Origin: a bacterium
Lineage (GTDB): Bacteria > UBA6262
Direction: 5' to 3'
Assembly: GCA_028716025.1 (NCBI GenBank)
Contig: JAQUQP010000041.1
Coordinates: 1-13,762 of the forward strand
DNA: 13,762 bases
The notes under the pieces were generated by a model, which was given only the letters and a program-made list of their open reading frames with translations, searched no databases and was not told the DNA's origin. Position 1 is the first letter of the stretch, and every line of letters begins with the position of its first letter. Positions 7,063 through 13,762 of the stretch are shown in pieces. Position numbers and translations under genes: made by a program.

Positions 7063-9169
7063 CCTATTCATTTTAATATTGGCTGGATTTTTACCGCTGT
7101 TTAATGGGGGTAAAGGATTTGGCGCTTTTTGCGTCTCGACTATTTTATTGTGCGGACTGGGTATATGGATTATCTACCAATTGCGCCAGAATGAACATGT
7201 TCTTGTCCCGGTCGTTTCCCATTTCAACGTTTTTGTATTTTGTTTCTATAGCCTGGTTTTACTTAACTTGTTTTTTACTGTTTATTTATGGGCCACAGTC
7301 ATCGAATGGATCAGGATAACCGGGTACCTTATCTTTTTCTTGCTTTTAAGTTTATCTGCCGGTCTTGACCGAAAGGCTTTTGCCTCTTTAACCCGGAATA
7401 TGCTTTTCCTGGTAGTGGTTTTATCCCTGATTGAAGCTATAGTAATAATTTACCAAAGCTATGTCCATGTGCCACCGCGCGGTACCATGCCCAATGAAAA
7501 TGTAGCAGCTTCTTATATCTTGATCGGATTGATGGTTTCCTTGTCTTATCTTTTTTTTAACCCAGGCGTTTCCCGGCTGAAAAAAATGATTAGTCTCTTA
7601 TCTATTTTGACCTTGGCAGTTGCCTTGGTGGTGACACATTCGCGCGGTATCCTGGTCGCGCTGGTCGTCGCTTTGGGGATATTAAGTAAGATCAAGTTTA
7701 GAAAATGGGGGATAGTAGTAGTATCCCTGGCGGTCTTGGGAGTAATAGCTTTTTTCCCTCTAACTGTCTTTGATTCTATTTTCAAGATTAATATCCCTTA
7801 TAGTTACCGGCGGTTGGCTATCTGGCAGAGTGCCTGGGAGATCATCAAGGACCGTCCCTGGCTGGGATGGGGCATGGGGAATTTTGGCTTGGCTTTCCCG
7901 CGCTATAACCTGCCGAGTATTGATAGTGTCCTGCATTTTGGCAAAGTTACCCGCTTTGCCCATAACGAATTCCTGCAAGTAGCGGCTGAAATGGGTTTGC
8001 TGGCCATGGCCTGCTATACTATGATCATAGGGTATGTCATTAAAACCGGCCGGAATCTGATTCTTAATAAAAAAGTTACCTGGACACAAGCGGCAACATA
8101 CACATCCTTAATCGGTATTGTCGTCCATAGTTTGGTTGATTTTAATTTGCATTTACCCGCTATAACTTTCATGTCGGTCATGTTGGGAACCAGTATCCTG
8201 TTGGATGCCAGCGCTGCGGATGTTCATACCTATGATTTTTCAGCGTCAACCAGAAAAAAGACCGGCCTGTTCCTGGCCTCGGTATTAGTTCTCACCATGT
8301 TCTTTTTTACGGGACAGATTTTCCTGGCTAAAGCGGAAAGAGCGGAAAGTAAAAAAGAATCCCCAGCGATAATCATCGACGCGTATAAACAAGCCCAAAA
8401 TTTCAATCCACTGGATAGTTATTATCATGAAAAACTAGCCAGGTTGTATGCCCGACAATACCAAACGGGGCATGATCTGATATCCGGGGAGCTGGCGGTC
8501 GCTGAATACACCCGGGCTAGTCGTTTGAATCCGGAGGAAGCCTCATTATACGAAGATTTGTTTTATTTATACTATACCCTTGGTTCACCCCTGCCTAATA
8601 TGGAACAAAATTATGTCCAGGTTATGTCCAGGAATCCTCATCTCGTCAAGCCGACTGTGATCCTGGCGCTCTTCCATATGCAGCGCCGGAATTACGGTCA
8701 AGCTCTGCAATTATTATCGGATGTGATCAGTAAAGAGCCCAATTATTTAGCAGCCTATTACTACCTGGCAGTCTGTTATGAGTTCCTGGGTGACCTGGAA
8801 AGCGCGCGTAGTAATTTTGAAATAATTGTCCGGAAGCTGGAGCAGCATTTGGAACGCCTGGCCCAAAGCAGTTATGAACTGCAAGCATTGCAAGTACCAA
8901 AGACCGATATATTTACCCGGTTAGGCATTATTTACAATATGGAGCGAAAGTATGTACAGGCTGCTGATACTTTAGAACAAGCTTTAGCTCTTGATCCTGA
9001 CCATAGTGAAGCTTTGAACGCTTTGGCTGGGACGTACTTTAGCCAGGGACAATACCGTCTGGCCCTGCCTTATGCGCGGAAAGCCGTGCGTCTGGCCCCG
9101 AAAAACAAAGAGTTCCAACACAATCTTGACCTCTGTCTGCAAAAAGTATCTCTTCCCCGCCAGGACTGA
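7046..9169 (+). CDS. O-antigen ligase / Wzy_C-type membrane protein with C-terminal TPR domain (second of two)
   Basis: 707 residues from ATG 7046, where the protein opens MSKKINLFILILAGFLPLF. An in-frame upstream ATG at 6995 would add 17 polar residues fully inside the preceding gene and is less likely. AGGA at 7031-7034 can serve as the ribosome site. Hydrophobic segments span about 5-430. Family marks are the NENVAASYILIGLM block (150-163), the canonical HSRG (198-201), YRRLAIWQSAWEIIKDRPWLGWGMGNFG (254-281) and AHNEFLQVAAEMG (305-317) with H306. The C-terminal 270 residues carry TPR units, including YLAVCYEFLGDLESARSNFE, YVQAADTLEQALALDPDHSEA and YRLALPYARKAVRLAPKN. The role is transfer or polymerisation of lipid-linked glycans. 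It shares architecture but little sequence with its neighbour, so this is an old divergence or independent acquisition rather than a recent duplication. Confidence 0.86.
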   Translation: MSKKINLFILILAGFLPLFNGGKGFGAFCVSTILLCGLGIWIIYQLRQNEHVLVPVVSHFNVFVFCFYSLVLLNLFFTVYLWATVIEWIRITGYLIFFLLLSLSAGLDRKAFASLTRNMLFLVVVLSLIEAIVIIYQSYVHVPPRGTMPNENVAASYILIGLMVSLSYLFFNPGVSRLKKMISLLSILTLAVALVVTHSRGILVALVVALGILSKIKFRKWGIVVVSLAVLGVIAFFPLTVFDSIFKINIPYSYRRLAIWQSAWEIIKDRPWLGWGMGNFGLAFPRYNLPSIDSVLHFGKVTRFAHNEFLQVAAEMGLLAMACYTMIIGYVIKTGRNLILNKKVTWTQAATYTSLIGIVVHSLVDFNLHLPAITFMSVMLGTSILLDASAADVHTYDFSASTRKKTGLFLASVLVLTMFFFTGQIFLAKAERAESKKESPAIIIDAYKQAQNFNPLDSYYHEKLARLYARQYQTGHDLISGELAVAEYTRASRLNPEEASLYEDLFYLYYTLGSPLPNMEQNYVQVMSRNPHLVKPTVILALFHMQRRNYGQALQLLSDVISKEPNYLAAYYYLAVCYEFLGDLESARSNFEIIVRKLEQHLERLAQSSYELQALQVPKTDIFTRLGIIYNMERKYVQAADTLEQALALDPDHSEALNALAGTYFSQGQYRLALPYARKAVRLAPKNKEFQHNLDLCLQKVSLPRQD

Positions 9170-9188
9170 TCCAAAGACAACGTTTTTC

Positions 9189-9218
9189 TTGCTATTTGGA
9201 TAATTTATCGTATATAAT
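9189..9218 (+). promoter_or_regulatory. Promoter immediately before the glycosyltransferase gene
   Basis: The -10 is a perfect TATAAT at 9213-9218. TTGCTA at 9189-9194 matches 4 of 6 bases of the -35 consensus, with an 18-base spacer. Only six bases separate the -10 from ATG 9225, so transcription from this site would begin at or within a base or two of the start codon and yield a leaderless message. No ribosome binding site is visible before 9225, consistent with that reading. Confidence 0.6.
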
Positions 9219-9224
9219 AATAAA

Positions 9225-10388
9225 ATGGTCAATATACAAACAAAGCAAAGTAATCCCCGCGTGGCCATGGTTTTAGCCAGATTTTATCCTGTTCTCGGGG
9301 GCACGGAAAAACAGGCTTTACTATTGGCAAAGCAATTGCTACGGGAGGGAGTGGAATTATTTGTGGTGACAGCCCGCCTGCCGGGGCAGAAGAGTTATGA
9401 GGAAATAGAGACGGTGAAGATATACCGGACCGCCAGTTTTTTTACCGGTTTGAGCGGGTCATTATTGTTCATGTTCTCTGCTTTTATTTTCCTCTGGCGT
9501 CGCCGCTATCATTTTGATCTTATCCATGTTTTCCTGGCTGGTTCACCCGCTCTTTTAGCCTTATTTGCTGGTAAATTGTTACGTAAGAAAGTACTCTTGA
9601 AATTTGGCGGCGCGGGACCGACCGGGGATATTGGCACCAGCAGATCTTCTTTGCCGGGTAAGATAAAATTACGGTTGCTTAAGACGAAAATTTCCGCTTA
9701 TATAGTGCCGACACAGGAAATCGGCGATGAGATCCGGCAACAAGGTTTTTCTCCCGATAGAATCAGGCTCATTACCAATGGAGTGGACCTGGAAAAATAT
9801 GCTCCTGTACCGGTCGCCGAGAAAATACGTTTACGGCAAGAATTAAAACTGCCTAGCCAGGCTCTGGTCTTGTCAGCGGGCAGGCTGGAAAAGGGCAAGG
9901 GAGTGGATGTGCTGCTGACCTGCTGGCCGTCGGTATGCCAGCATTTCCCAGAAGCTCATCTTTTGGTCCTGGGAGAAGGAACATTGCGGCATGAGCTGGA
10001 AACTATGGCTGTAGGATTACCTTGCCGGGATCAGGTGCATTTCCTGAGAGTCGTTAATGAAATATCCGGATATTTACAAAGCGCTGATCTGTTTGTCCTG
10101 CCTTCCCTGGCTGAAGGATTATCAAACGTTTTATTAGAAGCCATGGCCTGCGGCCTACCGGTTGTTGCCGCGGACCTGCCTGGCAATAAAGAGCTGATCA
10201 CTAATAATGTGCACGGAATATTGACCAGGGCTGGAGTAAGCGCTTCTTTAAGCGCGGGGATCCTTTCTTTATTAGGAGACCAGAGCCGGCAAGAAGCACT
10301 TGGCCGGAAGGCGCGCGAGCGAGCGGCTGCGTACAGCATTGAATTGATAGCTAAAGAATACAAAAAATTGTATCAAACACTGGCGTGA
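9225..10388 (+). CDS. Glycosyltransferase family 4 (GT-B fold)
   Basis: 387 residues. The N-terminal domain opens PRVAMVLARFYPVLGGTEKQALLLAKQLL (11-39), with the GG-E loop typical of GT4 enzymes. The C-terminal nucleotide-sugar domain has IRLITNGVDLEKYAP (180-194), LSAGRLEKGKGVDVLL (216-231), a GEGTLR turn (250-255) and the GT4 EX7E motif at E297...E305 (AEGLSNVLLEAM), followed by GLPVVAADLPGNKELI. The enzyme transfers a sugar from a nucleotide donor to a glycan, probably an undecaprenyl-linked one at the inner membrane; donor and acceptor cannot be read from sequence. ATG 9225 is chosen because it is the only start that fits the promoter, although ATG 9267 just before the first beta strand remains possible. 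It heads a same-strand run of sugar genes and ends 18 bases before the dehydrogenase. Confidence 0.9.
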   Translation: MVNIQTKQSNPRVAMVLARFYPVLGGTEKQALLLAKQLLREGVELFVVTARLPGQKSYEEIETVKIYRTASFFTGLSGSLLFMFSAFIFLWRRRYHFDLIHVFLAGSPALLALFAGKLLRKKVLLKFGGAGPTGDIGTSRSSLPGKIKLRLLKTKISAYIVPTQEIGDEIRQQGFSPDRIRLITNGVDLEKYAPVPVAEKIRLRQELKLPSQALVLSAGRLEKGKGVDVLLTCWPSVCQHFPEAHLLVLGEGTLRHELETMAVGLPCRDQVHFLRVVNEISGYLQSADLFVLPSLAEGLSNVLLEAMACGLPVVAADLPGNKELITNNVHGILTRAGVSASLSAGILSLLGDQSRQEALGRKARERAAAYSIELIAKEYKKLYQTLA

Positions 10389-10406
10389 ATGGAAGAGGGG
10401 TAATAC

Positions 10407-11417
10407 ATGGTTAAAGTAGCAGTAGTAGGATTAGGATATTGGGGTCCGAATTTGTTGCGTTCCTTTAACCAGTTACCGGACGCCAACGTGGTAGCTATTT
10501 GCGATGCTGAAGAGAAACAGTTGAAAAAATTCGCTTCTCTGTACCCGCAAGTTAGGACTACGACGCGCTATGAAGAAATCCTTAATGATCCCCAGATCGA
10601 GGCTGTTATCCTGTCCGTACCGGCACCTCTGCATTATCAGCTGGGCCGGCAGGCATTGTTGGCGGATAAAAATGTTTTTATCGAGAAGCCGCTTGCCCTC
10701 AACTTAAGCGAGGCTGAAGAACTGGTAGTTCTGGCCGCTAAAAAACAAAAAGTCCTGATGGTCGGACATTTAATGAAATACCATCCAGCGGTGACCAAAC
10801 TTAAAGAATACATCGATAATAAAGATATCGGTGAAGTGTTGTATATGTACGCGACCAGGGTAAATTTGGGCAAGATACGTTTCCAGGAAAACGCGCTCTG
10901 GAGCCTGGCCGTGCATGACATTGCTATTATCCTCTATTTGCTGGGGAATACCCTACCGCAAGAGGTTTCCGCCCAGGGGGCATCCTACTTGACGGATAAA
11001 GTGGAAGATGTCGTGTTTGTGAATTTGCTTTTTCCACATAAAGTGCTGGCGACCGTGCATGCCAGTTGGCTGGATCCGCATAAGATAAGGCAATTGACTA
11101 TCGTCGGTTCCAAAAAAATGGCGGTTTTTAATGATATGGAAGGTCCGGAAAAAATACGCCTTTATGATAAAGGTGTTGATCATGCCCCGATGTTCCAGAC
11201 CTATAGCGAATATTTGACTATCCGTGACGGCGATATTCACATTCCCACTATTCAGATGAAGGAGCCTTTGCAGATAGAATGTAATCATTTCCTGAAATGT
11301 ATCATAGATAAAAAAGTGCCCTTGAGCGATGGCGCGGACGGCGTACGCGTATTAAAAGTACTGGAAGCGGCGCAAGAATCGATGCGTCATCATGGCAAAC
11401 AGATCACGGTAAAATAG
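10407..11417 (+). CDS. Gfo/Idh/MocA-family sugar dehydrogenase, WbpB/WlbA-like
   Basis: 336 residues. A Rossmann domain begins VKVAVVGLGYWGPNLLRSF, with the dinucleotide motif G8-x-G10-x-x-G13, and continues to the family EKP motif at residues 93-95 (FIEKPLALNLSEAEEL). The second alpha/beta domain includes VGHLMKYHPAVTKL (119-132) and WSLAVHDIAIILYLLG (165-180), with the HD pair at 170-171 at the usual active-site position. In the pathway to UDP-2,3-diacetamido-dideoxy-glucuronate, WbpB/WlbA oxidises C3 of UDP-GlcNAcA using NAD. The assignment to that reaction rests on the adjacent N-acetyltransferase and aminotransferase, which are the next enzymes of the route. GAGGGG at 10395-10400 gives a good ribosome site 6 bases before ATG. 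Other members of this large family act on other sugars, so the exact substrate is an inference. Confidence 0.82.
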   Translation: MVKVAVVGLGYWGPNLLRSFNQLPDANVVAICDAEEKQLKKFASLYPQVRTTTRYEEILNDPQIEAVILSVPAPLHYQLGRQALLADKNVFIEKPLALNLSEAEELVVLAAKKQKVLMVGHLMKYHPAVTKLKEYIDNKDIGEVLYMYATRVNLGKIRFQENALWSLAVHDIAIILYLLGNTLPQEVSAQGASYLTDKVEDVVFVNLLFPHKVLATVHASWLDPHKIRQLTIVGSKKMAVFNDMEGPEKIRLYDKGVDHAPMFQTYSEYLTIRDGDIHIPTIQMKEPLQIECNHFLKCIIDKKVPLSDGADGVRVLKVLEAAQESMRHHGKQITVK

Positions 11418-11427
11418 GGAGGCTGGC

Positions 11428-12012
11428 ATGGAACAGGATAAACCGTATATTCACCCGTCAAGTTTTGTCGATGAACAAGTAACTATCGGCAATGGGACGC
11501 AAATATGGCATTTTTGCCATATCTCCGGCGGTACCCGGATCGGCGAAAAATGTAAGATCGGCCAAAATGTATTCGTCGACAAAAACGTTCAAATAGGGAA
11601 TAACGTAAAGATCCAGAATAATGTTTCTGTTTATCGCGGGGTCACTTTGGAAGATAACGTGTTTTGCGGCCCGTCTATGGTCTTTACCAATGTTTTTAAT
11701 CCGCGGTCGGCTTTTCCCCGCCAGGAAAGCGAGTTCCGGATGACCCTGGTAAAAAAAGGAGCCAGTATTGGCGCTAATGCGACCATCGTCTGCGGTCATA
11801 CTATCGGCGCTTGGGCCTTTATCGGTGCAGGATCGGTAGTGACCAACGATATCCCTGATCACGCCCTGGCTTATGGCAATCCAGCTAAGGTCAGAGGCTG
11901 GTTTTGTGAATGCGGTGAAAAATTAGAATTTGGTAAAGATAGTGCGCTCTGCCCTAAATGCCGGCGGAGCTATAAAAAGAATAATATGCAGATAATAAAA
12001 ATCGAGAAATGA
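11428..12012 (+). CDS. Hexapeptide N-acetyltransferase, WbpD/WlbB-like, with C-terminal zinc ribbon
   Basis: 194 residues forming a left-handed beta-helix of hexapeptide repeats (about 7-150: IGNGTQIWHFCHISGGTRIG, IGQNVFVDKNVQIGNNVKIQ). The stretch NNVSVYRGVTLEDNVFCGPS and the following MVFTNVFNPRSAFPR (64-98), then LVKKGASIGANATIVCG (107-123), closely match the WbpD/WlbB group. That group acetylates the 3-amino group of UDP-2-acetamido-3-amino-dideoxy-glucuronate using acetyl-CoA. After the helix, Cys160/Cys162 and Cys175/Cys178 (CEC...CPKC) form a probable small zinc ribbon. The ribosome site GGGAGG (11417-11422) starts on the last base of the preceding stop, 5 bases from ATG. It sits between the dehydrogenase and aminotransferase of the same pathway. 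Related acetyltransferases acting on 3-amino-deoxy sugars (QdtC/FdtC type) are the main alternative. Confidence 0.85.
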   Translation: MEQDKPYIHPSSFVDEQVTIGNGTQIWHFCHISGGTRIGEKCKIGQNVFVDKNVQIGNNVKIQNNVSVYRGVTLEDNVFCGPSMVFTNVFNPRSAFPRQESEFRMTLVKKGASIGANATIVCGHTIGAWAFIGAGSVVTNDIPDHALAYGNPAKVRGWFCECGEKLEFGKDSALCPKCRRSYKKNNMQIIKIEK

Positions 12013-12021
12013 GGTTCTCCC

Positions 12022-13122
12022 GTGATTCCGATAATAGACCTGAAAGCACAATATCAGACTTTAAAAAATGAGATCGATGCCGCAGTGGCTAAAGTGATCT
12101 CCAGCGGCGGCTATATTCTGGGGCCGGAGGTAGAAGGATTGGAGGATGAAATTGCTTCTTATGCCGGGACAAAATACGCGATCGGGGTAAATTCCGGGAC
12201 CGATGCTTTGCTGTTGGCACTGAAGGCTTATGGTATAGGGCCGGGCGATGAAGTGATTACCACTGCGTTCAGTTTCATTGCTACAGCGGAAGTGATCGCT
12301 TTTCTGGGCGCCAAACCTGTTTTTATCGATATCATTAAGGAAGATTTCAACATTAACGTGGATCAAATCGAAGCAAAGATCACCCCGTTGACCAAAGCTA
12401 TTATCCCAGTGCATTTGTATGGCCAGCCAGCGGAAATGGACCGGATCATGGCCATTGCCGCTAAACATAAACTAAAAGTAATAGAAGATTGCGCTCAGGC
12501 TTTAGGAGCGGAATATAACCATACGCGGGTCGGAGGCATTGGCGATATTGGCTGTATCAGTTTTTTCCCCACCAAGAACCTGGGGGCTTATGGTGACGGC
12601 GGTATGATCGTCACGAATGATGAAAAGGCGTATACGACGCTTAAAAAACTGCATGTCCATGGCGCTGGAGAAAAATATGTCCATGAATTGCTGGGAGTTA
12701 ATAGTCGTTTGGACGCATTGCAGGCCGCGATCTTAAGGATAAAATTAAAATCTTTGGATACTTGGATCAAGCGCCGGAATGAGATCGCTAAAAAATATAC
12801 CGCAGGATTGGCCGGATTGCCTCTTTTTCTGCCGAATCCTAAAAAGAATGTCCGGCATGTTTATAATCAATTTACTATTGCCACTGATAAGAGGAACGAG
12901 CTGCAAAAGTTTTTAAAAGAAAAGCAGATCGGCACGGCGATACATTATCCGATCTCCTTGCCACTGCAGCAAGCTTTCGCGTATTTACGCTATGAACGTT
13001 CGCAATTCCCGGTGGCGGTAGCGGCGGCTGAAACTGTATTGTCTATTCCGGCTTATCCGGAAATGAAACCTGCCGAGATCGACCAGGTAATTGACAATAT
13101 CAAAGAATTTTTCCACCAATAA
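12022..13122 (+). CDS. DegT/DnrJ/EryC1/StrS-family PLP aminotransferase, WbpE/WlbC-like
   Basis: 366 residues, a normal length for the family. Sugar-aminotransferase marks occur in order: IPIIDLKAQYQTLKNEI (2-18), GGYILGPEVEGLE (29-41), GVNSGTDALLLALKA (55-69), IEDCAQALGAEY (154-165) with the PLP-ring Asp at 156, and SFFPTKNLGAYGDGGMI (180-196) with the Schiff-base lysine K185. HYPISLPLQQAF (308-319) is the substrate loop typical of WbpE-type enzymes. It would convert the 3-keto sugar made by the neighbouring dehydrogenase into a 3-amino sugar using glutamate. The start is GTG 12022, with TGAGGT overlapping the upstream stop (12010-12015) as ribosome site. Nine bases separate it from the acetyltransferase, so the genes are co-translated. 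C3 against C4 amination is not settled by sequence, but the company favours C3. Confidence 0.88.
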   Translation: MIPIIDLKAQYQTLKNEIDAAVAKVISSGGYILGPEVEGLEDEIASYAGTKYAIGVNSGTDALLLALKAYGIGPGDEVITTAFSFIATAEVIAFLGAKPVFIDIIKEDFNINVDQIEAKITPLTKAIIPVHLYGQPAEMDRIMAIAAKHKLKVIEDCAQALGAEYNHTRVGGIGDIGCISFFPTKNLGAYGDGGMIVTNDEKAYTTLKKLHVHGAGEKYVHELLGVNSRLDALQAAILRIKLKSLDTWIKRRNEIAKKYTAGLAGLPLFLPNPKKNVRHVYNQFTIATDKRNELQKFLKEKQIGTAIHYPISLPLQQAFAYLRYERSQFPVAVAAAETVLSIPAYPEMKPAEIDQVIDNIKEFFHQ

Positions 13123-13133
13123 GGGAGGAAAAC

Positions 13134-13592
13134 ATGGGTTTATTAAAGAAAATATGGGATACATTATTTTTTACCAGGCACCATATCCCGTCTAATCCTT
13201 ATAATCCTCACGCCTGGATCATTGATGATCCTAAGATCGATAAAAATTGCTGGATCGGTCCTTTTACGATAATTGACGGTTCTGGCGGCTTGGAAATAGG
13301 CGAGGGAACAACTATCTCCAGCGGTGTTCATGTATATTCACATAGTGCCGTACGCCGTAACATTTCTAATCGGGTATATCCTAAGATCGACAAAAAGCCG
13401 GTGAAGATCGGGAAGTTTTGTCATATCGGACCTAACAGTACTATATTAATGGGAGTCAGTATAGGCGATAACGTGGTAGTAGGGGCAGGATCAGTGATAT
13501 TGGAGGATACTAATATTCCTGATTATGCCGTAGTTGCCGGTAATCCGATCAAGACGATCCATGAAAACTCCGATCACTTGTGGAAAAAATAG
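13134..13592 (+). CDS. Second hexapeptide-repeat acyltransferase (CatB/WbbJ-like)
   Basis: 152 residues. A short N-terminal helix (LLKKIWDTLFFTRHHI) precedes a left-handed beta-helix of hexapeptide repeats (about 29-137): IDKNCWIGPFTIIDGSGGLEIGEGTTISSGVHVYSH, then VKIGKFCHIGPNSTILMGVSIGDNVVVGAGSVI and the closing IPDYAVVAGNPIK. The HVYSH segment with H70 is a plausible catalytic histidine site, as in maltose/galactoside and CatB-type acetyltransferases. It most likely acetylates a sugar hydroxyl or amino group on the glycan made by this cluster; the substrate is unknown. AGGGAGG (13122-13128) gives a strong ribosome site 5 bases before ATG. It follows the aminotransferase by 11 bases. It lacks the NNVSVY/FTNVFNPRS marks of the WbpD-like enzyme upstream, so it is not a duplicate of it. 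Confidence 0.82.
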   Translation: MGLLKKIWDTLFFTRHHIPSNPYNPHAWIIDDPKIDKNCWIGPFTIIDGSGGLEIGEGTTISSGVHVYSHSAVRRNISNRVYPKIDKKPVKIGKFCHIGPNSTILMGVSIGDNVVVGAGSVILEDTNIPDYAVVAGNPIKTIHENSDHLWKK

Positions 13593-13601
13593 AGGTTAAT
13601 T

Positions 13602-13762
13602 ATGAAAGAGCGCATCCTGTCTGTCCTGGTTTGCCCCGAATGCGGCCAGGATTTTATGCTGAAGAATCCGATAAGAGTAAAAGGAGAAGTAAAGCAGGGA
13701 CTCCTGCTATGTAAACAAGGGCATGCTTACGCAATTAGTAATTTTATCCCCAATCTTATCAA
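13602..13762 (+). CDS. N-terminus of a Trm112-like zinc-domain protein, probably a SAM-dependent methyltransferase (cut by window edge)
   Basis: Fifty-three codons are visible before the right edge, with no stop. ATG 13602 has AGAGG at 13591-13595, 6 bases away, overlapping the upstream stop codon. The visible part has LVCPECGQDF (9-18), a hydrophilic middle, then LLLCKQGHAYAISNFIPNL (34-52). This is the layout of the small Trm112/UPF0434-type domain that often precedes a class I methyltransferase in surface-glycan clusters: CxxC, then C..GH with 'Y.I..fIP.L'. The second metal pair is C37/H41 rather than CxxC, a known variant. Its closeness to the acyltransferase (9 bases) suggests co-transcription. 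The methyltransferase call is inference, because no SAM-binding region is inside the window. Confidence 0.6.
   Translation, partial: MKERILSVLVCPECGQDFMLKNPIRVKGEVKQGLLLCKQGHAYAISNFIPNLI

Noticed and set aside
9171..9199. Hairpin CCAAA...TTTGG as a terminator after the second ligase-like gene
   Set aside because: Only five AT-rich base pairs, a 19-base loop and no following T-run, so it would not be stable enough.
11458..11862. Antisense open frame of 134 codons opposite the acetyltransferase
   Set aside because: Repetitive hexapeptide coding often leaves the reverse frame open. The forward gene is unmistakable.
12061..12468. Antisense open frame of 135 codons opposite the aminotransferase
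   Set aside because: It is opposite conserved PLP-enzyme motifs and shows no domain or start signal of its own.
1..13762. tRNA, rRNA, riboswitch, CRISPR array, insertion sequence or attachment site
   Set aside because: Coding is nearly continuous and the gaps are at most about 100 bases. No clover-leaf, regular direct-repeat array, transposase or terminal inverted repeats were seen.

Overview
The window is a gene-dense stretch of a diderm (Gram-negative-type) bacterium, with every supported gene on the + strand and intergenic gaps of at most about 100 bases. The outer-membrane secretin of a type IV pilus, a run of O-antigen-ligase-like membrane proteins and a nucleotide-sugar cassette together imply an outer membrane. 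The gene order and style (pilin-like tail, PilMNOPQ, then ligase-TPR proteins) would suit an uncultivated lineage such as Candidatus Omnitrophota or a relative. That placement is inference only, and no marker gene here settles it.

Layout. (1) Positions 2-127 are the last 41 codons of an upstream gene, possibly a minor pilin. (2) Positions 204-4747 hold a five-gene pilus alignment operon: pilM (cytoplasmic actin-like), pilN and pilO (inner-membrane bitopic), a pilP-like periplasmic linker and the pilQ secretin. A putative promoter lies at 136-162. (3) A strong hairpin terminator at 4778-4827 closes it. (4) Positions 4850-9169 hold three tightly overlapping genes: a small TPR protein with a C-terminal membrane anchor, then two different Wzy_C/O-antigen-ligase-type polytopic proteins that each carry a C-terminal TPR domain. 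(5) A consensus -10 box lies just before 9225, where a GT4 glycosyltransferase begins. It is followed by a Gfo/Idh/MocA dehydrogenase, a WbpD/WlbB-type N-acetyltransferase, a WbpE/WlbC-type aminotransferase, a second hexapeptide acyltransferase, and the first 53 codons of a protein with a Trm112-like zinc domain, cut by the window edge.

How the genes fit together. The dehydrogenase, aminotransferase and acetyltransferase match three consecutive steps of the route to UDP-2,3-diacetamido-2,3-dideoxy-glucuronic acid. The UDP-GlcNAc 6-dehydrogenase that should precede them is not in the window. The glycosyltransferase could use such a sugar, and the two ligase-like proteins could polymerise the glycan or transfer it to lipid or protein. 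Because they sit directly behind the pilus machinery, O-glycosylation of pilins or other exported proteins is an attractive hypothesis, but lipopolysaccharide or capsule synthesis is equally compatible with the sequence.

No RNA genes, CRISPR arrays, insertion sequences or origins were seen. The tandem ligase-TPR pair with its small anchored TPR partner is the least conventional part of the window.
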